Shown piece after piece: positions 1 through 7,141 of a stretch of 10,420 nucleotides of DNA. The notes under the pieces were generated by a model. It had not been told where the DNA came from. It saw only the letters and a list, made by a program, of their open reading frames with translations, and ran no database searches. A program made the translations under genes and the position numbers. Every line of letters begins with the position of its first letter. Within the stretch, counting starts at the first letter, position 1. Source of the DNA: JBDNDK01 sp046719185 (GTDB lineage Bacteria > Armatimonadota > UBA5829); the NCBI GenBank assembly GCA_046719185.1, contig JBDNDK010000078.1, forward strand, positions 1 through 10,420, given 5' to 3'.

Positions 1-95
1 TCGCCCGGGTCGAGACAGACGCGCTGAAAACCGCGCAATTCCTTGACCGGACGTGTGACGCTTGCGCCCTCGGTACGTGTGTACATGTAGGAGTC
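1..95 (-). CDS. Fragment of a GH3 beta-glucosidase (C-terminal FnIII-like domain), foreign to the window core
   Basis: Read on the minus strand from 95 down, 31 codons are open. They include the stretch ASVTRPVKELRGFQRV followed by L-D-P-G, with the last two bases (GA) fitting the expected Glu. This is the signature of the fibronectin-III-like C-terminal domain of glycoside hydrolase family 3 beta-glucosidases (family pattern: QLYVRD, then SVTRPVKELKGF, then a hydrophobic residue and PGE). An in-frame TGA at 96-98 sits directly upstream, where the rest of the enzyme should be, and the base composition drops there from about 61% G+C to about 25%. The piece is therefore cut at the junction on its N-terminal side and by the window edge on the other. 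It probably comes from a high-GC organism and was joined here artificially. Family assignment is fairly secure for so short a peptide; the source organism is unknown. Confidence 0.72.
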
Positions 96-167
96 TCAAT
101 TTGTTTTTCTTCATTTGCATAAACTACAGAAAAAGAAAACAATAAGAATAATAGCAGCAATGATAAT

Positions 168-389
168 CTAATAAACATCTAACCTACTCCTTTAGAACAA
201 CACAGTTTTTTATTAGACAACTAATAAATCAATAATGTTCATTTTTGAGCAATATGGTTTTTTATAATAATATCACAATATAAAAGCTTTAATATAAAAG
301 TTATCCACAACCTGTGGGTAAGTTGTGGAGAAGTGTAGAAGTCTCTAATAAAAACTTACACAACAACTACATCTATATTAACTAATAAA
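168..389. repeat. Five dispersed copies of octamer CTAATAAA
   Basis: CTAATAAA occurs on the plus strand at 168-175, 221-228, 345-352 and 382-389, and inverted (TTTATTAG) at 209-216. Two of the direct copies (220-229 and 381-390) extend to the 10-mer ACTAATAAAT. The inverted copy and the one at 221 face each other across ACAA and make a perfect 8-bp hairpin. At the local composition, roughly 0.1 copies would be expected over both strands, so five is striking. Spacings between direct copies (53, 124, 37) are irregular, unlike classical plasmid iterons. Function is unknown; the copies flank the DnaA boxes on both sides. Confidence 0.6.
301..332. promoter_or_regulatory. Cluster of three DnaA-box-like 9-mers
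   Basis: TTATCCACA at 301-309 is an exact match to the high-affinity DnaA box TTATNCACA. TGTGGGTAA at 313-321 and TGTGGAGAA at 324-332 are the box in the opposite orientation, each with one mismatch to TGTGGATAA. The first two form an inverted pair with 8 of 9 bases matching around a 3-bp centre. The same bases also allow a 7-bp stem CCACAAC/GTTGTGG (305-311 with 322-328), so a weak terminator on the minus strand is an alternative, but only four T residues follow it. The DnaA reading explains more of the bases. Confidence 0.5.
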
Positions 390-435
390 TACAAGCTAAA
401 CAATGAAATTTTTGATAAAGATTGAAAGAATAGAA

Positions 436-3400
436 TTATACAGCTAGCTCTTTTTTCATTTTCTTTATTGCTCCAGCTAATACCTCTACTAAATCTTCTA
501 CTTCCGAAATCACTCTTTCTCTTGAACTTGGATTTATCACTAACTTATCAGGCTGGAACCAATGCCTCTTGTGTGTTTTCATTAGCTCTTTGCATATGTC
601 TTGTGATATTCTAACTCCAGTTGCAAAATTTACATTTATTTGATTTTGGAAGATATTTATTGATGATATTCCAATCTCATAGCATCTTATTCTGAGCCTT
701 AATATTGCCAGCATATTCCATACTGGTGCTGGAGGATCACCAAATCTATCTTCAAGCTCATCTTGCACAGCTTTCACATCATCAACTGTTTGAACTGATG
801 CCATTTTCTTATAAAAAAGTATTCTATGAGCTTCAGTTGGCATATAATTGTTTGGTATAAAAGCATCAACAGGCAATTCAACAGGAGGCAATATGATTTC
901 AGTTACTTCTTCACCTTTCAATTCTTTTACAGCTTTTGAAAGCAGTTGACAATATAAATCAAACCCTACTGCTGCCATATGTCCGCTTTGATCCGATCCT
1001 AATAAATTGCCAGCTCCTCTTATCTCAAGGTCTCTTAATGCTATTCTATAGCCACTTCCAAGATCTGTGAATTCTTTTATTGCAGCAAGCCTTTTTTCTG
1101 CTGTCTCTGAGAGATTTTTCTCTGGTTTATAGACTAAATATGCATAAGCTTGTCTATCTGATCTGCCAACTCTTCCTCTTAACTGATATAGCTGTGCAAG
1201 TCCAAGTTTGTCAGCTTCATTTATAATAATAGTGTTTGCATTTGGCACATCTAAGCCGCTTTCTATGATAGTAGTGCAGACAAGTATGTCAAACTTTTTC
1301 TCATAAAAGTCCATCATCACTTTTTCTAAAGATGACTCATTCATTTGCCCATGAGCAATTTCTACTCTTGCATAAGGCACCAATTTTTGTACAGCATTTG
1401 CAATGTGCCCAATATTTTCCACTCTGTTATGAACAAAAAATACCTGCCCTCCCCTATCTAACTCTCTAACTATTGCATTTCTGATTAAATCTTCTTCTGC
1501 AGGTCTTACAATAGTCTGAATAGGCATTCTTCCTTCTGGAGGATCATTTATAACACTCATATCTCTGAGCCCAATTAAAGACATATGCAATGTTCTTGGA
1601 ATTGGAGTAGCAGTCATAGTGAGCACATCAACTTCTTTTCTAAGCTGTTTTAATTTTTCTTTATGTCTTACACCAAATCTTTGCTCTTCATCTATAACTA
1701 ATAAACCCAAATCTTTGAATTCAACATCTTTTGAAAGGATTCTATGAGTGCCTATGAGAATATCAATCATTCCATATTTAGTATGTTCTAATATCTCTTT
1801 TTGTTCAGCTTTTGACCTAAATCTTGATAATACTTCTACTTTGATAGGAAATGCAGCAAGCCTTTCTCTAAATGTGTTCAAATGCTGATGAGCGAGCACA
1901 GTAGTTGGAGCTAAAACAGCAACTTGTCTGCCCTCACTAACAACTTTGAATGCAGCCCTAACAGCAACTTCTGTTTTGCCATATCCAACATCACCACACA
2001 AAAGCCTATCCATTGCCTTTGGCTGCTCAAGGTCTGCTTTTACATCGTTTATTGCACTTAACTGATCTGGAGTCTCATTAAATGGGAATGCTGATTCCAT
2101 CTCCTGCTGCCAAGGTGTATCTGGTGCATAAGAATGACCTTGCAAAGCTTGCCTCCAAGCATATAATTCAACTAAATCTTTTGCTATTTCTTCAACAGCT
2201 TTCTTTACTTTCTTTGTAGCTCTAGCCCATTCAACACCACCAAGTTTATGGACATGTGGCTCTAATCCATCACCACCAATATATTTCTGAACTCTGTCTA
2301 TTTGGTCTGTTGGAACATATATCCTGTCATTGCCTGCATATTCTAAAAGCAGATATTCTCTTTCCACTCCATTTTGCTTTAATGTTGTGATACCTCTGTA
2401 GTAGGCTATTCCATGAGATATATGAACAACATAATCACCCTCTTTTAGATCTAATACACTAGATATTGGAATTCCCTCATGACTAGGTTTTCTGAGTCTA
2501 TGCATTCTCTGCATACCAAAAATCTCAGAGTCTGTAATAACCATAATCTTGGCTTGAGGCAGCTTGTAACCAGATCTTAAAGGTGCATGAGTGAGATAGC
2601 ATCCTGCCTTTTCAAAATCTGAATATATGAGATAATTTGAACTTATTCCATGTTCATCTAATATTTCTTTGAGTCTTTTATCTTTGTTTGATGCAATGAT
2701 TACTGAAAAACCATTGTCTGCCCAGGTTTTTATTTGGTCAAGAGCTGATTCAACTTGACCATTGAATGAATCCATCACACCACCATGCAATGTGACAGTG
2801 AATTCTGAAACAGCCCATGCAAATGACCTAGGAAGAAGAGTGAATAATACTCCTGAGTATTTTGATAGATTTGCTGATATTGTTTCTTCAAGAGGCAAAT
2901 AATGTCTATGTTTCGAAGCTAAAAGAAGTCCTTTGCCTGTTCTGTTTATGATTGCCTCTGTGAAATCATCTTCATGCTTTTCCCATTGAGATTTCACCTG
3001 AGAAGGCTCATCTATAATTATAATGCTGTCTTTTTTTAGATAATCAAATATTGTGTTTTCATTAGGCTCAAGATAAGGAAGATAAAACTCTATATCATTA
3101 AAAAATGATTTATTTGAAAGCTTGAAAATATCATCTTCTACTTTATCTGATATTCTTTGGGCAGATTCACCATCACCAGCAGACCTAAACTTTTTCACTT
3201 GTGCATTTAAGTCTGTTCTGATTGATTCAATAGCTGATTCTACTCTTTCCTCAGTCAAAAGAATCTCTCTTGTAGGAAGAATAGAAACAGAATCTAATTT
3301 GTCTGTTGACCTCTGAGTGGAGCTGTCAAAATGCCTTATGCTTTCTATCTGGTCTCCAAAAAACTCTATTCTCACTGGATAGTCTTCATTTGCAGGGAAT

Positions 3401-3957
3401 ATGTCAATGAGTCCACCTCTCTTGCAGAACTCACCATGTCTATCAACAACTTCAGTATGCTCATATCCCAAAGCAACTAATTTCTCTGCAAGCTTTGTTA
3501 TATCTGCCTCTTCATTTATCTTGAGGTCACATTTATATTGCAAAATAGCTTCTGGTGGAAGTGTTCTTCTTAAAACTGCTGATATAGTTGCTATTACAAC
3601 TACTTTTTCTCCACTTGCAAGCCAAGTGAGTGTATGCAGTCTTTCACCAATTGCAGATGCTGGAGGGATTCCATCTTCATGAATAAAAGAATCACTTGGT
3701 GGATAAAAACATACTTTATCATTTGGGATAGCATAATATGGAAGATCTTCCGCAAGCCTTTCAGCTTCCTCTAGGTTATGTGTTATTAACAACAAACTGC
3801 CTTTGTTTTTGTGAAATAAAGAAGCTAGAAAAGGAGCTTTTGCAGAAGTTGACAAGCCTTCGATTTGACAGTTGCCATTTGTTGTTTTTATGAAATTTAA
3901 GACTTTAGCAGCCTCTGGAATTTTATCTATTCTTTTTAAAACTTTTTCCAAACCCAT
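436..3957 (-). CDS. mfd: Transcription-repair coupling factor Mfd
   Basis: Mfd is a cytoplasmic ATP-driven DNA translocase. It pushes stalled RNA polymerase off damaged template and recruits UvrA for nucleotide excision repair. The 1173 residues are full length for the family. The N-terminal UvrB-homology module (about 1-330) has no intact Walker A, as is normal. The RNA-polymerase-interacting domain follows at about 500-570 (LKEGDYVVHISHGIAYYRGI at 504-523). The RecG-like motor has Walker A GDVGYGKT (655-662), DEEQ box (756-759), TATP (782-785) and QLRGRVGR (925-932). The translocation motif includes RGAGNLLG (980-987), and the C-terminal UvrA-masking domain spans about 1020-1170. The ATG at 3957 has AAGGTG seven bases upstream. 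It follows the UroD-like gene after 115 bp containing a possible promoter, so it may be transcribed both from its own start and by read-through. No clear terminator follows the stop codon. Confidence 0.98.
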   Translation of the reverse strand: MGLEKVLKRIDKIPEAAKVLNFIKTTNGNCQIEGLSTSAKAPFLASLFHKNKGSLLLITHNLEEAERLAEDLPYYAIPNDKVCFYPPSDSFIHEDGIPPASAIGERLHTLTWLASGEKVVVIATISAVLRRTLPPEAILQYKCDLKINEEADITKLAEKLVALGYEHTEVVDRHGEFCKRGGLIDIFPANEDYPVRIEFFGDQIESIRHFDSSTQRSTDKLDSVSILPTREILLTEERVESAIESIRTDLNAQVKKFRSAGDGESAQRISDKVEDDIFKLSNKSFFNDIEFYLPYLEPNENTIFDYLKKDSIIIIDEPSQVKSQWEKHEDDFTEAIINRTGKGLLLASKHRHYLPLEETISANLSKYSGVLFTLLPRSFAWAVSEFTVTLHGGVMDSFNGQVESALDQIKTWADNGFSVIIASNKDKRLKEILDEHGISSNYLIYSDFEKAGCYLTHAPLRSGYKLPQAKIMVITDSEIFGMQRMHRLRKPSHEGIPISSVLDLKEGDYVVHISHGIAYYRGITTLKQNGVEREYLLLEYAGNDRIYVPTDQIDRVQKYIGGDGLEPHVHKLGGVEWARATKKVKKAVEEIAKDLVELYAWRQALQGHSYAPDTPWQQEMESAFPFNETPDQLSAINDVKADLEQPKAMDRLLCGDVGYGKTEVAVRAAFKVVSEGRQVAVLAPTTVLAHQHLNTFRERLAAFPIKVEVLSRFRSKAEQKEILEHTKYGMIDILIGTHRILSKDVEFKDLGLLVIDEEQRFGVRHKEKLKQLRKEVDVLTMTATPIPRTLHMSLIGLRDMSVINDPPEGRMPIQTIVRPAEEDLIRNAIVRELDRGGQVFFVHNRVENIGHIANAVQKLVPYARVEIAHGQMNESSLEKVMMDFYEKKFDILVCTTIIESGLDVPNANTIIINEADKLGLAQLYQLRGRVGRSDRQAYAYLVYKPEKNLSETAEKRLAAIKEFTDLGSGYRIALRDLEIRGAGNLLGSDQSGHMAAVGFDLYCQLLSKAVKELKGEEVTEIILPPVELPVDAFIPNNYMPTEAHRILFYKKMASVQTVDDVKAVQDELEDRFGDPPAPVWNMLAILRLRIRCYEIGISSINIFQNQINVNFATGVRISQDICKELMKTHKRHWFQPDKLVINPSSRERVISEVEDLVEVLAGAIKKMKKELAV

Positions 3958-3964
3958 TAATTAA

Positions 3965-3970
3965 CACCTT
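3965..3970 (-). promoter_or_regulatory. Ribosome binding site of mfd
   Basis: On the minus strand AAGGTG lies seven bases before the ATG at 3957, a good SD distance that supports this start. Confidence 0.65.
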
Positions 3971-3987
3971 AATCAGTACGCACTTTT

Positions 3988-4014
3988 AGGGACAAAGGAT
4001 ATCCCCCTGCCCCT
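3988..4014. other. Hairpin in the mfd leader
   Basis: AGGGACA (3988-3994) and TGCCCCT (4008-4014) pair over seven positions with one G-U type pair, and a GGATATCC palindrome (3997-4004) sits in the loop. It lies between the candidate mfd promoter and the mfd SD, so it would be in the mRNA leader. On the minus strand it is followed by TAAAAG rather than a T-run, so it is not a standard terminator. On the plus strand it is followed by a short T-rich run, but no plus-strand gene is present. Function is unknown. Confidence 0.3.
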
Positions 4015-4033
4015 TTATTTAGATTTTCCAATA

Positions 4034-4061
4034 AGTACATTTGCTCCCAAGATTGTGTCAA
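4034..4061 (-). promoter_or_regulatory. Candidate sigma-70 promoter for mfd
   Basis: On the minus strand a perfect -35 box TTGACA (4061-4056) is followed after 16 bp by TGTACT (4039-4034), which matches four of six bases of TATAAT. It sits in the only longer gap upstream of mfd and would give a leader of about 70 bases. The -10 box is weak, so this is a moderate call. Confidence 0.4.
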
Positions 4062-4072
4062 GGAACAACAAT

Positions 4073-5110
4073 TTATCCTGTTACTTTCAAACCTTCATCT
4101 AAACATATTAGATAGTTTTGAATAGGCATGTAGTCTGTTAATGAATTGCCTGTTCCAAGTGCCCAATAGCCATCATTGAAGCATTCTTCTATATGTTTTC
4201 TGGTGTATTTTCTAAGAGTATCTTCATCTGCTCTGCAGATAACATCCACATCAAGACCACCAAGAGGAGTTATTCTTTTTCCATATTGCTTTTTGAACTC
4301 ACCAACAGGCATTATTGCATCTTCAAATGAATGCTTAGCATCTATCTTGCAGTCTTCAATTATATCTTCATAAACATCAGCAAGGTTTCCACAAGAATGC
4401 AATATAAATGGTTTGTTGTTTTTGTGTGCTGCTTCAGCCATCTTTTTGTATGTAGGGAATACATACTTTCTAAGATTTTCAGGACTTAAGAAGGTTGCTG
4501 TTTTGAAACCTAAATCATCACCCTGTCTTAATGCTCCAATAAAGTCCATCTGTGCTATTTGTGTATCTGCATAGATTATATAATTGCCAATTTTCTCAAA
4601 CATCATATCAACTAATTCAGGGCAATCAAGCATAGCATAAGAAAGCCCCATAACACCCATCATCTGGGAAACCCATTCAAAAGGTCCCATACATACTCCA
4701 CCAACTATTTTTGCTCCATTTGGAAGGTGCTTTGCTGCATTTTCAAATTGACTGAAATCAATTGGATCTGTTTCACTAGGCCAATCATACTTTTCAAAAT
4801 CTTCCATATTTTGTATAACAGCTTTTGCTTCACTGCCTTCTGATGCACTATTGTGTCCTTCACCAAGTTTGCATTTCAAGGGTATTTCCATAGGCACACA
4901 GTCAAAACCCATATCAAGCCAGAAATTTACATATATTTTCCAATAGTCTGGGGTGTCATAGTTCATTTCATGGAACTTTGTGCCAGTCTTTTCTGCAATA
5001 AATTCAGGGCTTGCATAATGTTCATAAAATGGAAGGTGATTAGGCTTTCCTTCCCTTTTTAATACTTTTAGAAATTCCTCAAAATTGGGTTGTTTTTTTA
5101 TATTAAGCAA
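4073..5110 (-). CDS. Uroporphyrinogen decarboxylase-like family protein (methyltransferase-like, atypical zinc site)
   Basis: The 345-residue protein has the UroD-superfamily TIM barrel. Members include HemE and the zinc-dependent methyltransferases MtaA/MtbA that move methyl groups between corrinoid proteins and thiols. Visible features are a glycine-rich stretch GGVCMGPFEW (137-146), GDDLG (197-201), HSCGN (238-242) with His238 and Cys240 in the zinc-ligand positions, and GTGNSLTDYMPIQNY near the C-terminus. In the methyltransferases a third ligand, Cys, sits where Thr320 is here, so zinc binding may be altered. It is not a typical HemE, because the HemE N-terminal arginine-rich substrate motif is not seen. 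The start is TTG at 5110 with GGAGG eight bases upstream; the next Met is residue 49, too far inside. It begins 22 bp after the Nudix gene. Substrate is unknown; a corrinoid or thiol methyl transfer role is only an inference, and no corrinoid protein is nearby. Confidence 0.85.
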   Translation of the reverse strand: MLNIKKQPNFEEFLKVLKREGKPNHLPFYEHYASPEFIAEKTGTKFHEMNYDTPDYWKIYVNFWLDMGFDCVPMEIPLKCKLGEGHNSASEGSEAKAVIQNMEDFEKYDWPSETDPIDFSQFENAAKHLPNGAKIVGGVCMGPFEWVSQMMGVMGLSYAMLDCPELVDMMFEKIGNYIIYADTQIAQMDFIGALRQGDDLGFKTATFLSPENLRKYVFPTYKKMAEAAHKNNKPFILHSCGNLADVYEDIIEDCKIDAKHSFEDAIMPVGEFKKQYGKRITPLGGLDVDVICRADEDTLRKYTRKHIEECFNDGYWALGTGNSLTDYMPIQNYLICLDEGLKVTG

Positions 5111-5118
5111 AGTTTTAT

Positions 5119-5123
5119 CCTCC
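5119..5123 (-). promoter_or_regulatory. SD site that fixes a TTG start (UroD-like gene)
   Basis: GGAGG on the minus strand lies eight bases before TTG at 5110-5108. No ATG is available nearby in frame, so this site supports the TTG start. Confidence 0.75.
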
Positions 5124-5132
5124 GAATAATGT

Positions 5133-5549
5133 CTATTTTAGATATATATTTTTTATGTAATCCAAAATCACTTTTTTGAATTGACAGCATATTTTATCTA
5201 AATCTATTTCATCTGGTTTGAGCCATTGATATTCTTCATGTTCATCACTAATTTTCACATCAGAATTATATACTCTGCATTCAAAAAATAAATATATCAC
5301 TCTATTTGTTGGGCTTTCAGATTCAGTTGAACCTATCAATCTGATTATCTCTGGATTAAGATTGGTTTCTTCATTAATCTCTCTTATTAAAGCATCTATA
5401 AACTCTTCATGCAAATCAAGCTTGCCACCAGGAAAATCATATAATCCAGGATTATTTTTTGAGTCTGATGATCTTTTTAAAAGCAGAATTTCATCATTGT
5501 TATTTAGAATAATGGCTTTTAGAGATAGTGTAAAAGGCTTTTTTGACAT
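5133..5549 (-). CDS. Nudix hydrolase
   Basis: This small Nudix protein (138 residues from the chosen ATG) would hydrolyse a nucleoside diphosphate linked to another group, using Mg2+ or Mn2+. The Nudix box starts at Gly42: G-x5-E48, then seven residues, then R56-E57-I-N-E60-E61. Catalytic acidic residues are intact, but the usual Gly after EEx is Asn63. The preceding FPGG and the N-terminal strand (LLLKRS) are typical of MutT-like members. Substrate cannot be predicted: nucleotide-pool cleaning or nucleotide-sugar/cofactor turnover are both possible. An in-frame TTG at 5564 would overlap the HAD stop codon but has no SD. The ATG at 5549 starts eight bases after that stop and yields the natural beginning MSKKPF, so it is preferred, although its SD (AGGCAG) is weak. 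Translation is probably coupled to the HAD gene. Confidence 0.88.
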   Translation of the reverse strand: MSKKPFTLSLKAIILNNNDEILLLKRSSDSKNNPGLYDFPGGKLDLHEEFIDALIREINEETNLNPEIIRLIGSTESESPTNRVIYLFFECRVYNSDVKISDEHEEYQWLKPDEIDLDKICCQFKKVILDYIKNIYLK

Positions 5550-5557
5550 ATTTCTGC

Positions 5558-6202
5558 CTACCAACTTGTTGCTTCATCTGGTGCATCAGCAAGAGTATTG
5601 GCAAACCAATCAGCACCATTTAGTTCTTCTTTTGTAAAACTAGTCATAAGAGCTAGACATTTTGCACCAGCAGATTTTGCAGCCTTAACACCATTTACAG
5701 CATCTTCCACAACAAGACATTCCTCTGGTTTAAGTCCCAGTTTTTCAATTGCTTTTAAAAATATTTCTGGGTTGGGCTTTTTATTGACAACATCTAAGCC
5801 ATTAACAACAGCATCAAAAGTATCTGCAGATATACCAATCTCTCTTAGATTAGTTTCCATCTTGATTTTATCTGCACTAGTAGCAACTGCCAGCTTTAAT
5901 CCTTTTTCTCTGGCTTTTTTTATGAAGGTTAACACACCGGGAAGAGGTTCTAAATTATTGTGAACTATTTCTCCATATATTTGATATGTTCTTGCTTTGA
6001 TTTCCTGAATGTCCCAATCTAAATTATATTTCTCTGCAACCCCGCCAACATATCTATCCTCACCTGCTCCAACAAATGGAAGAAAATCCTCAGCCTTAAC
6101 TTCCACACCTCTTTCAGCAAACATCATCATAGCAGCTTTACAGATATATTTCTCAGAATCAACCAGAACTCCATCCATATCAAACACTATTCCCTTTACC
6201 AC
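5558..6202 (-). CDS. HAD superfamily hydrolase, beta-phosphoglucomutase-like
   Basis: This 214-residue protein belongs to HAD subfamily IA with an alpha-helical cap between motifs I and II. Motif I is FDMDGVLVDSE (7-17) with nucleophile Asp8 and acid/base Asp10. Motif II is VATSA with Thr108/Ser109, motif III is Lys142 in KKPNPEIF, and motif IV is Glu166-Asp167 in VVEDAVNG. The DMDGVLVDSE and EDAVNGV signatures are those of the beta-phosphoglucomutase/YcjU/YniC-like group, which dephosphorylate or isomerise small sugar phosphates. The precise substrate cannot be read from sequence. The start is GTG at 6202, supported by GGAGG six bases upstream. It opens a tight three-gene set (HAD, Nudix, UroD-like) after an 86-bp gap from the M14 gene. 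I see no convincing promoter in that gap, so read-through from upstream is plausible. Confidence 0.9.
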   Translation of the reverse strand: MVKGIVFDMDGVLVDSEKYICKAAMMMFAERGVEVKAEDFLPFVGAGEDRYVGGVAEKYNLDWDIQEIKARTYQIYGEIVHNNLEPLPGVLTFIKKAREKGLKLAVATSADKIKMETNLREIGISADTFDAVVNGLDVVNKKPNPEIFLKAIEKLGLKPEECLVVEDAVNGVKAAKSAGAKCLALMTSFTKEELNGADWFANTLADAPDEATSW

Positions 6203-6208
6203 TCAAAA

Positions 6209-6213
6209 CCTCC
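6209..6213 (-). promoter_or_regulatory. SD site that fixes a GTG start (HAD gene)
   Basis: GGAGG on the minus strand lies six bases before GTG at 6202-6200. The encoded MVKGIVFDMDG begins just where HAD proteins of this group normally start. Confidence 0.75.
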
Positions 6214-6288
6214 ATATACCAAATAAAAAGTTTACTGGACTATATTACCATATTTAGAGTTTTTATTGTGAGGATATAATATATGAGT

Positions 6289-7116
6289 TTATATATTAGA
6301 CATTGAATCTCTGTGCATCCAAGCTCTGTTTAGGCTCACATTGAGTCCTAATAGATGCATTCTCACCCTGTCTTCAATGGGGAAAAAAGTAGATGGGGTT
6401 TCTAAAGTCAACACCTGACCACCACATTCTCTATATGCATAAAATGACTTAGGAAGTCTTGTTTTTCTGTAGGTTGATAAGTTTAATCTAATAATACCGT
6501 TTTTGGCTCTTCTATTTTCTATTACATGGCTTCTGTTAATTGGATAACCAAAAGTTGATATCTCATGTATAATCGCCTCACCCAAATATTCTGTAGATTT
6601 TTCACCAAATTCATACATATAAAATCCTGGTGAGTCATAATCTTCATGCATTTCATAAACTAAATCAAAACATCTGCCTTTTAATCCACTCATTATTATT
6701 TCTATCTCTGGTGAAGGCTTTTTTACTCTGAATTGTCTATTTAAATCAATGCCTTGTGAGTTTTCCCTGATTCCTCTTTCCCAGCCATAAGGATTATCAC
6801 AAGGATATATAACAAAGCTGTAGTGAGTTAATAATGTGGAATTATGAACATTATGTTCAATAAACTGCAATGCAGCTTCCACACCAGCAGGTTCATCTCC
6901 ATGTATACCTGCAGATATAAGCACGCTTAATTTGTCAGATGAGGGAGTGCCAATATGAACTAAATACATTGGATACTCCCTACCCTCAGCTTCATATTTT
7001 CCAAGAGACTCCAACCTAACCCAATCAGAATCAGTAGCTTTGTATATTCTCTCAAGAATTGAGTTGTAATCTCTTATTATGTTAATTTTATTATCTACAA
7101 CAGCTTCATTGGTCAT
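6289..7116 (-). CDS. M14-family zinc metallocarboxypeptidase / deacylase-like protein
   Basis: The 275-residue protein carries the zinc carboxypeptidase (M14) active site. AGIHGDEPAG gives zinc ligands His72 and Glu75. GIDLNRQF has Arg127, the usual carboxylate-binding arginine. EMHEDYDSPGFYMYEF supplies the third ligand His157, and TLETP supplies the general base Glu239. All key residues are present, so it should be an active amide hydrolase. Length and the HGDEPAG form resemble the small cytosolic group that includes MpaA-like peptidases, REP34-like proteins and the related aspartoacylase/desuccinylase enzymes; which bond it cuts is not decided by sequence. No signal peptide is seen, so it acts in the cytoplasm. 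The ATG at 7116 has no good SD; it begins 25 bp after the PLP-enzyme gene and may depend on translational coupling. Position behind an importer suggests processing of an imported acylated or peptide-like compound (inference). Confidence 0.87.
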   Translation of the reverse strand: MTNEAVVDNKINIIRDYNSILERIYKATDSDWVRLESLGKYEAEGREYPMYLVHIGTPSSDKLSVLISAGIHGDEPAGVEAALQFIEHNVHNSTLLTHYSFVIYPCDNPYGWERGIRENSQGIDLNRQFRVKKPSPEIEIIMSGLKGRCFDLVYEMHEDYDSPGFYMYEFGEKSTEYLGEAIIHEISTFGYPINRSHVIENRRAKNGIIRLNLSTYRKTRLPKSFYAYRECGGQVLTLETPSTFFPIEDRVRMHLLGLNVSLNRAWMHRDSMSNI

Positions 7117-7141
7117 TTTCTACTAACACTTTCTGTGTCTA

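Larger units (their letters stand above)
98..435. other. AT-rich gene-free region, candidate replication origin or DnaA-regulated region
   Basis: This 338-bp stretch downstream of mfd has 83 G+C bases (25%) and no ORF longer than about ten codons near a plausible start. It holds a DnaA-box cluster at 301-332, five copies of the octamer CTAATAAA (168, 209 inverted, 221, 345, 382), and an especially AT-rich block at 231-300 (about 17% G+C) directly beside the boxes. DnaA boxes next to an AT-rich, easily melted block and short repeats are the usual ingredients of bacterial or plasmid origins. Against this, only one box is perfect, and the genes to the right would be transcribed head-on to forks leaving the region. 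No dnaA, dnaN, rep or parA gene is visible because the left neighbour is lost at the chimeric junction near 95. A regulatory role for a lost gene remains possible. Confidence 0.4.

Noticed and set aside
305..328. CCACAAC/GTTGTGG hairpin as the mfd terminator
   Set aside because: It lies over 100 bp beyond the mfd stop and is followed on the minus strand by ATAACTTTTA, not a real T-run. The DnaA-box reading accounts for more of the bases.
3401..3682. Plus-strand open frame of 93 codons inside mfd, and similar plus-strand frames elsewhere
   Set aside because: They lie opposite well-conserved coding sequence, have no family signature or SD site, and their composition (rich in Ser, Leu and Ile) is typical of antisense shadows.
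5550..5564. TTG at 5564 as the Nudix start
   Set aside because: No SD upstream and it would extend into the HAD coding end; the ATG at 5549 gives a normal Nudix N-terminus.
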